64,000 nucleotides of DNA from Clostridia bacterium (GTDB lineage Bacteria; Bacillota; Clostridia; Christensenellales; Aristaeellaceae), in assembly GCA_017410455.1 (NCBI GenBank), contig JAFQQT010000040.1:1-64000 (forward strand), in the 5' to 3' direction. The translations under genes were made by a program, and so were the position numbers. Shown in pieces: positions 34,770 through 42,949 of this stretch (position 1 is the first letter of the stretch; each line of letters begins with the position of its first letter). Below the pieces are notes generated by a model that was not told the DNA's origin, made no database searches, and worked only from the letters and a program-made list of their open reading frames with translations.

Positions 34770-36593
34770 TCAGAAAATCAGATCCATCTCCTGCAGACGG
34801 CGGCGGATTTCCGCCGGGGACACATCCAGCTCGTCCGCCATCGCCTGGATGGTGACGCCGGAGAGGTAGGCGTCGGCGATGGACTCATCGTCGTTTTCCA
34901 GGGGGAGCGGAGCAGGCGACGGGAGCGGCAGCTCCGGCTTCGGGAGCGGAAGGGGGCGGGGCGGCTCCGGGGATGCCTGCCGCTTCTGAGCCATCCGGTG
35001 CGCGATGGACTGCGCCTGATCCGCCAGGGCGGCCATCTGCCCCCTGCTGCGGGCCCGCGCCACCTCATGCTGGCGGATGACCTGCATGAAGGCCTCGCCA
35101 TAGCGTTCCGTCTTGATCTCGCCCATGCCGTTCACGCGCAGCATCATCTCCCGGGTGGTGGGCTTGATGCGGCACATGCTGGCCAGGGTGGTGTCCGCGC
35201 AGATGACATAGGGCGGCACCCGACCCGCTTTGGACAGGGTCATGCGCACCTGCCGGAGCTTCTGGTAGAGGTCATCGTTGGGTTCGATGGGGGCAATCTG
35301 CGCCGCGCTGCCCGCAGGCTTCTGCTTCCGGGAGGGCGTCTTCGCCAGGGCGGCTGCGCCGTAGCGTCCGCCGGTGCAGAACCCGCAGTCCCCGCAGGGC
35401 GCGGCGTTCCGCTCGCCGAAGTAGCGCAGGATGCCCGCCCGCAGGCAGCCATCCCCCTGGCAGTAGTCGGTCATCTGCTTCAGGCGCTGCAGGTCCATGC
35501 GGCGAACTTCCGCCTGTTCCTCCGCCGTGAGCGCCTCGTTGGGCTCGGCGTGGTTGATCATCCACTTCGCGGTGACGATGTCCTGCTTCATGAACAGCAG
35601 CACGCACTCCGACGGCGCGCCATCGCGCCCGGCGCGGCCTGCCTCCTGGTAGTAGGCCTCCATCGACTTGGGCATGTTGTAGTGGATCACGAAGCGCACG
35701 TTGGACTTGTCGATGCCCATGCCGAAGGCGTTGGTGGCCACCATCACCTGCACGCGGTCATACTGGAAATCCTCCTGATTGCGCTTGCGTTCCTCGTCGC
35801 TGAGGCCGGCGTGGTAACGGCTGGCGGCGAATCCCGCCTTGATCAGCTTGTCGCACACATCCTCCACGGCCTTGCGCGTGGCGCAGTAGACGATGCCGCT
35901 CTCCCCCTGCTTCCCCGAGAGCACCTGCATCAGCGCCGGGTCGCGGTGCTCGGGGCGCACGACCTCGAAGTACAGGTTCGGCCGGTCAAAGCCGGTGGTG
36001 ACCCCGGCGGGGTCGTGCAGCTTCAGGTGGCGGATGATGTCCTGCCGCACGCGCTGGGTGGCCGTGGCGGTGAAGGCGCCCATCACCGGGCGGCGGGGCA
36101 GCTGGGCGATGAAGTCGGCAATGCGCAGGTACACGGGGCGGAAGTCCTGCCCCCACTGGCTGACGCAGTGCGCCTCGTCCACCGCCACAAGGGAGATCTC
36201 CGCCTGCTGGGCAAAGCGCAGGAAGGAGGCCGTCTCCAGCCGCTCCGGGGCAACGTAGATGATCTTGTACCAGCCCTGATACGCCCGCTCGAGGGCGAGA
36301 TCCATCTGCCGGGCCGTGAGGGTCGAATTCAGGTACGCCGCCGCAACGCCTGCGGCCTTCAGCGCCGCCACCTGATCCGCCATGAGGGAGATCAGCGGGG
36401 AGATGACCAGCGTGATCCCCGGGAGCATCAGCGCCGGCACCTGATAGCACATCGACTTGCCTGCGCCGGTGGGCATCACGCCCAGCGCGTCCCGGCCGGA
36501 GAGCAGCGCGTCCACCATCGTCTCCTGCCCTGCGCGGAAGCTCTCGTGGCCGAAATAATGCCGCAGCGTTTCGAACTTGTCCATTTTTTCCAC
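34770..36593 (-). CDS. recQ: RecQ-family ATP-dependent DNA helicase
   Basis: 607 residues from a GTG start. It unwinds DNA 3' to 5' in repair. Motif order: FGHESFRAGQETMV (motif 0, about 12-25), Walker A MPTGAGKSMCYQVPA (about 36-50), DEAH box VAVDEAHCVSQWGQDFRPVY (about 130-149), AFTATAT, then the second RecA lobe with YHAGLSDEERKRNQEDF and arginine-finger QEAGRAGRDGAPSECVL; the zinc-binding Cys cluster around CLRAGILRYFGERNAAPCGDCGFC; an HRDC domain (about 440-520); and a C-terminal HTH of about 40 residues. GTG at 36593 is preferred: AAGGGGGGCGG is about 6 bases upstream, while the ATG at 36626 lies within a likely -10 box (TACAAT). Confidence 0.93.
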   Translation of the reverse strand: MEKMDKFETLRHYFGHESFRAGQETMVDALLSGRDALGVMPTGAGKSMCYQVPALMLPGITLVISPLISLMADQVAALKAAGVAAAYLNSTLTARQMDLALERAYQGWYKIIYVAPERLETASFLRFAQQAEISLVAVDEAHCVSQWGQDFRPVYLRIADFIAQLPRRPVMGAFTATATQRVRQDIIRHLKLHDPAGVTTGFDRPNLYFEVVRPEHRDPALMQVLSGKQGESGIVYCATRKAVEDVCDKLIKAGFAASRYHAGLSDEERKRNQEDFQYDRVQVMVATNAFGMGIDKSNVRFVIHYNMPKSMEAYYQEAGRAGRDGAPSECVLLFMKQDIVTAKWMINHAEPNEALTAEEQAEVRRMDLQRLKQMTDYCQGDGCLRAGILRYFGERNAAPCGDCGFCTGGRYGAAALAKTPSRKQKPAGSAAQIAPIEPNDDLYQKLRQVRMTLSKAGRVPPYVICADTTLASMCRIKPTTREMMLRVNGMGEIKTERYGEAFMQVIRQHEVARARSRGQMAALADQAQSIAHRMAQKRQASPEPPRPLPLPKPELPLPSPAPLPLENDDESIADAYLSGVTIQAMADELDVSPAEIRRRLQEMDLIF

Positions 36594-36765
36594 AGTCCGC
36601 CCCCCTTCCGGATATTTCTCCCCCATTGTACATCCCCTGGATGGAAAAAGAAAGCGAACACGGCGAATTTCCTGCGGATTGCGGAGGCCCGCCCCACGGA
36701 TACCGGTGACCGGGAGATGGTCATTCCCTGCCGCACATCCGCACCCGCTGCAAGGCACGCACCCC

Positions 36766-36800
36766 AAAAGGCTCCCCCTCGAGGGGGGCTCCGACTGTCG
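36766..36800. repeat. Palindromic repeat fragment
   Basis: AAAAGGCTCCCCCTC and GAGGGGGGCTCC form a hairpin like those at 33026 and 62285; the second hairpin is not conserved. Confidence 0.6.
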
Positions 36801-36849
36801 AACAACATCCGGGCATCGAATTAGAATTGGTTCTCGAGCACATGTGTGA

Positions 36850-36905
36850 GTAACCACCTCATCCGTCTTCGCCTTTGGCGAATCCACCTTCCCCTCAAGG
36901 GCATT
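36850..36905. repeat. Palindromic repeat fragment
   Basis: ACCACCTCATCCGTCTTCGCC, a TTCGCC/GGCGAA hairpin and CCACCTTCCCCTCAAGGG: the reverse-oriented form of the same small repeat type (compare 62160-62207). Confidence 0.6.
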
Positions 36906-36928
36906 CAACATAGGGATTCAATCAACGC

Positions 36929-36971
36929 CTCCGACTCTGAAGGTCGCGGGTATCGAATCCAGTCGGGCGTA
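36929..36971 (+). pseudogene. 3' half of a tRNA-Arg(CCG), 5' half absent
   Basis: The stretch begins exactly with an anticodon loop (C-T-CCG-A-C, 36929-36935), then the 3' anticodon-stem strand TCTGA, a 5-nt variable loop AGGTC, a T-stem/loop GCGGG-TATCGAAT-CCAGT with one extra base and a mismatch, and the 3' acceptor strand CGGGCGT-A. The 5' half (D arm and matching TCAGA strand) is not upstream, where repeat debris lies. A strong terminator follows directly, as expected after a tRNA gene. This shape is typical of an att-site scar, as integrases often use the anticodon-loop-to-3'-end part. Confidence 0.6.
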
Positions 36972-36977
36972 CATAGG

Positions 36978-37015
36978 AAACTCCCCGGAATCTCGCAAGG
37001 TTCCGGGGAGTTTTT
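36978..37015 (+). terminator. Strong terminator after the tRNA remnant
   Basis: Perfect 13-bp stem (36978-36990 with 37001-37013) with a 10-nt loop. The T-run (TTTTTGTGTTTG) is on the plus strand, so it belongs to transcription from the tRNA side. Confidence 0.85.
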
Positions 37016-37080
37016 GTGTTTGGGGAATAGGAGCGGGAAATGTATGCGGCACATGACGTACATACATTTGCTAAGGCAAC

Positions 37081-37656
37081 TTATTTCGCTTCCCCCTCCG
37101 GGAAGATGATCTTGTTGACGAAGAAGAAGACCACCATAGACACGCCACCGTTAAGCACTGTCGTGCCGATGTTGTACAGCCACGGCGCCACCCACTGGCC
37201 AGCCACATCCACCCAGATGCAGTTGATGCTGTTGACGATCACCGTCACAATGCAGAAGGCCACGACATACCACGCGATCTGTGGGCGGACGGGGCGCTTG
37301 CTGCGGAAGACGAAGCTGCGCTGGATGGGGAAATTGATCGCTTCGCCGATGACCATGGCGATCATGAAGGCGATGAAATAGCCCAGACCGCCCATGGATG
37401 CACCGCCATCCTTCACCGCATAGCCGAAGATATTCCATGTGAAGGGTTGCCCGAAGAGTTCTGCCTCAATACCCGGCCAGCCAAAATCCACCGCCCACAG
37501 ATCCTTGAAGGCCAGGGGCAGGAAGGTCAGGATCAGATACTTGAATACCGTCACCAGGTTGCTGACGATCACGAACAGTCCGCCCTCACGGATCCACTTG
37601 GACGCCGCAGGGTGCTTATCCGCAAAGGATTTCCACCAGTTGATGATTGCTTGCAT
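37081..37656 (-). CDS. GtrA-like membrane protein
   Basis: 191 residues with four predicted membrane helices (about 25-50, 78-100, 124-148, 158-182). The pattern, with a Arg-Ser-Phe-Val-Phe phrase in the loop before helix three (QRSFVFRSK), fits the GtrA/DPMS family that moves or aids transfer of lipid-linked sugars across the membrane. ATG at 37656 has GGAGG at 8 bases; a start 15 bases further up overlaps that site. It is the last gene of the operon that begins at 45811, 16 bases after the GH3 stop. A lipid-sugar protein at the end of a GH3 operon is unusual and might link glycan breakdown to surface glycosylation. Confidence 0.75.
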   Translation of the reverse strand: MQAIINWWKSFADKHPAASKWIREGGLFVIVSNLVTVFKYLILTFLPLAFKDLWAVDFGWPGIEAELFGQPFTWNIFGYAVKDGGASMGGLGYFIAFMIAMVIGEAINFPIQRSFVFRSKRPVRPQIAWYVVAFCIVTVIVNSINCIWVDVAGQWVAPWLYNIGTTVLNGGVSMVVFFFVNKIIFPEGEAK

Positions 37657-37672
37657 TTGCGATGCCTCCATA

Positions 37673-40069
37673 TTACTTGGCTTTAGTGAGATTGGGCCGC
37701 TTGAAGAAATGTTTTACCAGTCGCCCGACACCTCGGAAGAAATGTCCGTTGGCAATGAAACGGATGTCGTCCGCCATGTCCATGGTGATCATTCCGCCCA
37801 TCATCTTCGCCATGCCTCTGAAGGGAATGTTGTAGATGAACAGCAGATTCAGATCGGGCTTGCCGTTAGCAATGGCCTTGTCGATCATGCTGCTGAGCAC
37901 CTTGGCAACCAAGCGGCAGATGGCATTTTTCGCGTAGGCCATCTGACGGATCGTGTCGTTCATCTCCAGCGGACGCTCCCTATTCCACATGTGTTGCGGG
38001 ATCGGACGGCCAAGCAGAACTGTGAAGACCTCATCTGATACTGTCAGCACGTCACCCGTGCAGTAGGCTGCAATAGACAAACCGTCATACGGATTCGGCG
38101 CATCCGTTCCGGTGACATAGCATTTTCCGCGCAGACGGACGTCCTCGCTGGAGGCCGCAAGACAGATCTCATACTCTCCCGTTTCCACCTCAAACCTCCC
38201 CGTGGAAACGTTGAAGTAGCGGAAGGTATACTCATCAAAAAGCAGCTTCACCTGTACGGTTTCTCCTGCCCTGACTTGCACGCGGCGGAAGCCCTTCAGT
38301 TCCATCGCCGGCCGGAATACCTTCGCACCTGGCAAGCTGACATACAGCTGAACGATTTCGTCGCCGTCCACCTTGCCGGTGTTGGTCAGGTCGAATGTTA
38401 CACTGCGGCTGTCGATCGTCAGGTTGTCATAGGCAAAGGTGGTATAGCTCAGGCCGTGGCCAAAGGGGAACCGCACAGGCTTGTTCGTCGTGGTGAAGTA
38501 GCGATATCCCACATACAGGCCCTCGCGGTATTCGCTGGTGGCCTCTGTTCCGGGATAGTACCGACTGACAGGCATATCGTCGTATGCCGCCGCGAAGGTT
38601 TCTGCCAGCTTACCGCCGGGGTTCACTTTGCCACTCAGGACATTCAGCATGGCCGATGCGCTGGCCTGTCCGCCAAGGCAGCCATAGACGATGGCCTGGC
38701 ATTTTTCTGCCCACGGCATTTCCACCGCGCTGCCTGCGCTGAGCACAACGATCACATGCTGATTGACAGCATGGATGCGTTCCATCAGCTCGAGCTGATT
38801 TTGGGGCAAATGCATGTGATTCCGGTCAAGACCTTCGGTTTCAAAGCCCTCCGGCAATCCAAGATACAGCAGGACACATTCCGCCTGTTTTGCGAGGGAA
38901 AGCGCCGCCTCAGAAAGCTCAGCGGAAGGCTTATCCAGACGCGTAAAGCCCTGGGCGTAGCCAATGCAATTGGGGAAGTACTCCGGAATGATTTCCGTGC
39001 TAACCTCGACCCGCTCCGCGTTTACCATGCTGCTGCCTGCGCCCTGATACCGGGGCTCGGCAGCAAATGCGCCGATCACCGCGACCTTAGCATCGCGACG
39101 CAGGGGCAGGATTTCGTCCTCATTCTTCAGAAGGACGATGCACTTCTCCGCAGCTTTGCGGACGGCCTCGTGCTGGGCATCCGGATCAGCGGTCACGCCG
39201 GTGGGACGCTTGGCCAGGGCGATGCTCAGCAGCTCGTCCACCCGCTGGTCAACCTCGGCCTCAGTGATGGTTCCTGTCTTGACGGCCTGCAGCAGCTGGC
39301 AGGCGCTGTCATCTCCTGCGGCGGGCATTTCAAGGTTCATGCCGGCATGGACGCCGTCCACAATGCTGTTGCTGCCGCCCCAGTCCGTCACCACCATGCC
39401 ATCAAAGCCCCATTCACCGCGCAGAATGTCGCGCAGCAGCAACTCACTTTCATTGGTGTAGACACCATTAAGCCGGTTGTAGGAGGTCATGACCGCCTTG
39501 GGCTTTCCTTCCTTCACGGCAATCTCGAAGTTGGTCAGGTAGAGTTCTCGCAGCGTGCGCTCATCCACCACGGAATCACTGTGCATCCGCAGCAATTCCT
39601 GACTGTTGGCAGCAAAATGCTTGGCGCAGGCATTCACGCCCTGCTTCTGCACACCACGAATGAACCCGGCGGCCAGCTTACCTGCAAGATATGGATCTTC
39701 GGAATAGTATTCGAAGCTGCGGCCGCACAACGGGCTGCGCTTGGTGTTGAGTCCCGGCCCCAGCAGTACCTGCACATCCTGTGCCGCAGCATCTGCACCC
39801 ACGACGGAGCCCATGGCTTCTGCGACTTCAACGCTCCAGCTGTTGGCAATGGTCGCCGCAGAAGGAATACAGGTCGCTTTGGTGGACGCATTCAGCCCCA
39901 GATGATCGCCCGTAGCGGCCTGTTTGCGCAGCCCGCTGGGGCCGTCAGAGAGGGTCATTGCCGGGATGTTCAACCGGTCGATGGCATGGGTGTGCCATAC
40001 GTCTGCGCCTGAAAGGAGAGCGCCTTTCTCCTGCAGGGTCAGCTTGGTGATGATTTCAGCATGCTTCAC
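37673..40069 (-). CDS. Cytoplasmic GH3 beta-glucosidase (normal domain order)
   Basis: 798 residues without signal peptide. N-terminal barrel (about 1-300): LSDGPSGLRKQ, GPGLNTKRSPLCGRSFEYYSEDPYL, ACAKHFAANSQE and nucleophile Asp229 in MVVTDWGGSNS. C-terminal alpha/beta domain (about 310-560) with IVLLKNEDEILPL and LPEGFETEGLDR, then GH3 Fn3-like domain (PFGHGLSYTTF...), and a unique helical tail of about 100 residues after 690. GTG at 40069 is chosen because AAAGGAG is 8 bases upstream; an ATG at 40087 overlaps that site. It follows the transporter gene by 19 bases, so it probably hydrolyses the sugar that this transporter brings in. Confidence 0.9.
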   Translation of the reverse strand: MKHAEIITKLTLQEKGALLSGADVWHTHAIDRLNIPAMTLSDGPSGLRKQAATGDHLGLNASTKATCIPSAATIANSWSVEVAEAMGSVVGADAAAQDVQVLLGPGLNTKRSPLCGRSFEYYSEDPYLAGKLAAGFIRGVQKQGVNACAKHFAANSQELLRMHSDSVVDERTLRELYLTNFEIAVKEGKPKAVMTSYNRLNGVYTNESELLLRDILRGEWGFDGMVVTDWGGSNSIVDGVHAGMNLEMPAAGDDSACQLLQAVKTGTITEAEVDQRVDELLSIALAKRPTGVTADPDAQHEAVRKAAEKCIVLLKNEDEILPLRRDAKVAVIGAFAAEPRYQGAGSSMVNAERVEVSTEIIPEYFPNCIGYAQGFTRLDKPSAELSEAALSLAKQAECVLLYLGLPEGFETEGLDRNHMHLPQNQLELMERIHAVNQHVIVVLSAGSAVEMPWAEKCQAIVYGCLGGQASASAMLNVLSGKVNPGGKLAETFAAAYDDMPVSRYYPGTEATSEYREGLYVGYRYFTTTNKPVRFPFGHGLSYTTFAYDNLTIDSRSVTFDLTNTGKVDGDEIVQLYVSLPGAKVFRPAMELKGFRRVQVRAGETVQVKLLFDEYTFRYFNVSTGRFEVETGEYEICLAASSEDVRLRGKCYVTGTDAPNPYDGLSIAAYCTGDVLTVSDEVFTVLLGRPIPQHMWNRERPLEMNDTIRQMAYAKNAICRLVAKVLSSMIDKAIANGKPDLNLLFIYNIPFRGMAKMMGGMITMDMADDIRFIANGHFFRGVGRLVKHFFKRPNLTKAK

Positions 40070-40088
40070 AGGCACGTCTCCTTTCATA

Positions 40089-41762
40089 TCAGCACAGGGC
40101 CGTCAGTACCAGCTGCGCCGCGCCGATCACGCCGGCAATGATATTGCCAATGGTCAGCTCGCGTTCACGGTCGAAGATGTTGGTCAGCAGATGCGCCAGC
40201 ATACCCGCAGCCATGCCGCAGGCCAGAGAGTTCAGGAAGAAAGCTGCGGCAACCGTCGCCAGCATCGGAGCTGCATGGCGGGTGTTTGTCCAGTCGTGAC
40301 GCAGCGCGCGGTGGATCATCATCAAGCCAACCAGAGCCATCACCGCATCCGCCACGATGAAGCTGGAATCCGTCAGCAGCTGCAGCACCTTGCCGTAGTG
40401 ACCATACATGTTGAACACAATGTCATAGCTGGTGGTGGTACAGAAGAGGAAGGGCACCAGCCACACAAAGGCAGAGACAAGGAAGCCAATAGCCGCCACG
40501 ACACTGGCAAGGCCGGAGCGCGCGCCATCCCTGCGCCCGGCAACGGAGGCGATGGAGATGGCTGCCGGCGTCATACCAAGCAGCGGGGAAACAACATTCA
40601 TCACTGCGTTACACAAGTGGACGCGACCACCAGCAGCATCATCCAGATCGCCATCCTGCAGCATGGCCTCGGAAGACGCAATGGAGGCACACAGGAAGGT
40701 CAGCAGGCCAGTAGCAAAGAGCATGAGGACATTGCCGCCGGCTTCGGTATACGCGGTGAAATTGAAGCCTTCTTTGAAGAGTTCACCGATGGACAGGTTC
40801 TGAAGGATGAAACTCAGGTGCAGGTGCTGGGCGTCCTCGCTGCCCACCATCCACAGGCGGCCCCAAAGCACATCCAGCTCATAGCGAAGCTGACCGGAGC
40901 GGGAGAAGTAGAACACCACCTGCGTCAGCAGGCCAATGAAGAACACCAGCGTGCCAATCAGCAGCGCATACAGCGTGGGATGCTTGGTCTTTCGCAGCAG
41001 CAGGAAAGCCGCAAAAGAGGCAACCGCGCCAAAGAGACTCCACTGGATCACCGGGAAGTAGGAATCCGCCTTGTAACCCAGCTCCTGATACCTGGCAAAG
41101 TCAAACAGCACGGGTGTCTGCACGGTCTGGGCAATGCCGTCCATGCGGGTGATGGAATTGCCAGTGCCATAGATGATCATGTTGGAATCGCCAAAGGATA
41201 CCAGGCCGGTCAGCTGCATGGCGATCATTACCAGCAGCACACCCAGCGCAATGGGCGCAGCACGACGGACGCTCAGCGGAATCGCACTTAGAACCGCCTT
41301 CCGCACAAGCGGCACGGCCATGATGACCGTATACACCGCAGAAGACACGAAGCATACAGCCAGCAGGTTCTGATAACTCAAACCCGTGCCAATGCCCAGG
41401 GTGGAGATCATGACTGTGGACAACCCCAGACTGGTGGTCTGCACCAGCGGCAGCCGGGCAACAAGGCCCATCAGCAAACTGCCCACAAAGGCAAGCATCA
41501 TCGACAGAAAGTAGAATTCCGCGTAGAATTCACCATTGGCAGCCAGCTGCTCCACGGTGGCGGCAATGGCACTGCCGGACACATAATACTGCCCGATCAG
41601 CTGCATGTTGATGAACATCCCACATACACCCAGGATGCACATCAGCACACCCGCACCAATCTCCCGACCAGTGGTACTGCCCCGGTCGATATGGTGGAAA
41701 TACTTGTTCAGAATGGAGGGGCGCTTGGCCCGCTTCTTCCCTTTGACTTGGATCTCAGACAT
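40089..41762 (-). CDS. NCS2/AzgA-like membrane transporter, divergent
   Basis: 557 residues with about 13 hydrophobic helices. The scaffold resembles AzgA/NCS2 purine permeases: an early MGLVARLPLVQTTSLGLST region, a IPLSVRRAAPIALGVLLVMIA helix like that in AzgA, and in the second half a NAVMNVVSPLLGMTPAAISIASVAGRRDGARSGLAS block where AzgA has its tyIESaaG-RTGLt motif. The Glu and Ser/Thr residues that bind purines in AzgA are not conserved. Placed directly before a cytoplasmic GH3 gene, it might carry a glycoside or an aglycone instead of a purine (inference). ATG at 41762 follows GGAGGG at 8 bases. Confidence 0.65.
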   Translation of the reverse strand: MSEIQVKGKKRAKRPSILNKYFHHIDRGSTTGREIGAGVLMCILGVCGMFINMQLIGQYYVSGSAIAATVEQLAANGEFYAEFYFLSMMLAFVGSLLMGLVARLPLVQTTSLGLSTVMISTLGIGTGLSYQNLLAVCFVSSAVYTVIMAVPLVRKAVLSAIPLSVRRAAPIALGVLLVMIAMQLTGLVSFGDSNMIIYGTGNSITRMDGIAQTVQTPVLFDFARYQELGYKADSYFPVIQWSLFGAVASFAAFLLLRKTKHPTLYALLIGTLVFFIGLLTQVVFYFSRSGQLRYELDVLWGRLWMVGSEDAQHLHLSFILQNLSIGELFKEGFNFTAYTEAGGNVLMLFATGLLTFLCASIASSEAMLQDGDLDDAAGGRVHLCNAVMNVVSPLLGMTPAAISIASVAGRRDGARSGLASVVAAIGFLVSAFVWLVPFLFCTTTSYDIVFNMYGHYGKVLQLLTDSSFIVADAVMALVGLMMIHRALRHDWTNTRHAAPMLATVAAAFFLNSLACGMAAGMLAHLLTNIFDRERELTIGNIIAGVIGAAQLVLTALC

Positions 41763-41795
41763 TTGTACAGCCCTCCGTATCATCATCATAAAGAT

Positions 41796-41829
41796 GCGTG
41801 CCGACAGATATTGCTACCTGCCGGCACGC
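41796..41829 (-). terminator. Intercistronic hairpin
   Basis: GCGTGCCG (41796-41803) pairs with CGGCACGC (41822-41829). With a second hairpin (41866-41875 with 41887-41896) just after the preceding stop, it may reduce read-through into the transporter gene. T-runs are weak. Confidence 0.5.
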
Positions 41830-41909
41830 ACGGTCACGGTTTGAAGCAGGCGCTTCGGGTATGTACCCGGGCGAGATGAGGAGGAACTCACCCGGGCCGA
41901 TGTCATGGA

Positions 41910-42857
41910 TTATTCAGCGTAGGAGGTAGTGGTCTGGATTGCGGCTTCGTCAACGCGTCCAGGGGCGCCGCCGGGCTTGGCTGTGGGAACGCCCATGACG
42001 CCGGGGTCCTGCCACAGCGTGGTTTTGACGGCAGTGTATTCACCAGAGGGTTCCGCATCGGTCAAGGTGAAGGCAACCACGTCGCTGACCTTGGAGGAAG
42101 CAATCACAGCCTCGTTATCGGAGATCGCCTGAACAGTGGCGTAGTAGGTGCCGGCAGGCAGAACATAGGGCCACACAGTGTTGGCAAAGCCCATGCCATT
42201 CAGGTAGGGGTGGTTGGAGGTGGTGCTATAACCCCAGATGTAGCCGCCGGCGGGATGGGTGTCCATGGTCGCACGCAGATCATTGAGGTCAATAGTGTCG
42301 GTCATGACCAGCGCCGTGCAAGCTTCGTCGCTGTACACATTGAAGGTCACATTGGGCATGAACTGATACTCGTAGTAGTCGGAAATGCTGTACCAGTCCA
42401 CAATGAATTCAGCAGTGTTGCCATCGGCGATGACCATCATTTCAGGCTTCTCCAGCACACCGCCCACGCCGTAGTAGGCGTTGATGATGACAGGGGCAGG
42501 CGCCTGGTAGTTGGTACCGGAGGCTGCGAAGGTGATCAGCTTGATATGATAGGTGCCCCAGCCGATGGTGGAGACATCTACCTTGCCCTTCTTCTCACCC
42601 AGCTTGCCCGCATTGATGCGGCGGGAGGAGGCGACATATTCGGCGGCTTCCTCGCCGCCCACAACGGGATACACGCGAACGAAGTAGTAGCCCGCATTGT
42701 CGTCGGTGGTGGTGAAGGAAAATTCGCCGGTCTCGGTGTTGAAAGCGAAATCAGTCGGCGGGGTCAGAGGCGTTTTTTCTTCCGCAAAGGCTGCAGTTGC
42801 AAGGCATACCAGCAGCATCGCCGCAAGCAACAGGGTCCCAAACAGCTTTTTCTTCAT
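41910..42857 (-). CDS. Secreted GH3-partner protein, family A
   Basis: 315 residues: signal peptide (about 1-23), then PPTDFAFNTETGEFSFTT (about 30-47), YYFVRVYPV, SSRRINAGKLG, a WGTYHIKLITFAASGTNY stretch and PAGTYYATVQAISDNE near the C terminus. It looks like two or three Fn3/Ig-type beta-sandwiches. I do not recognise a named family. A clear paralogue lies at 48359-49363 with the same order of phrases (PPTDFVFDPATGNYSF, SSKRIRGGKTG, WGHYAVSLNSFAAAGSSF, PAGTYYVTLQAISRDE, LW-x-x-PG). Both follow a permuted secreted GH3 gene and an intercistronic hairpin, so they likely bind or help the enzyme at the surface. Confidence 0.75.
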   Translation of the reverse strand: MKKKLFGTLLLAAMLLVCLATAAFAEEKTPLTPPTDFAFNTETGEFSFTTTDDNAGYYFVRVYPVVGGEEAAEYVASSRRINAGKLGEKKGKVDVSTIGWGTYHIKLITFAASGTNYQAPAPVIINAYYGVGGVLEKPEMMVIADGNTAEFIVDWYSISDYYEYQFMPNVTFNVYSDEACTALVMTDTIDLNDLRATMDTHPAGGYIWGYSTTSNHPYLNGMGFANTVWPYVLPAGTYYATVQAISDNEAVIASSKVSDVVAFTLTDAEPSGEYTAVKTTLWQDPGVMGVPTAKPGGAPGRVDEAAIQTTTSYAE

Positions 42858-42892
42858 AGTGCGCTCATTCTCCTTATTTTGATGGGGAGTCA

Positions 42893-42928
42893 CCCGGCAG
42901 CAAACCGTACTGACAGCCGGCTGCCGGG
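42893..42928 (-). terminator. Hairpin between the permuted GH3 and its partner gene
   Basis: Perfect 9-bp stem CCCGGCAGC/GCTGCCGGG, 18-nt loop, between the GH3 stop (42950) and the partner start (42857). It has no T-run, so mRNA stabilisation or partial attenuation is more likely than full termination. Confidence 0.7.
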
Positions 42929-42949
42929 CAGGACGGGATACCGTACCAG

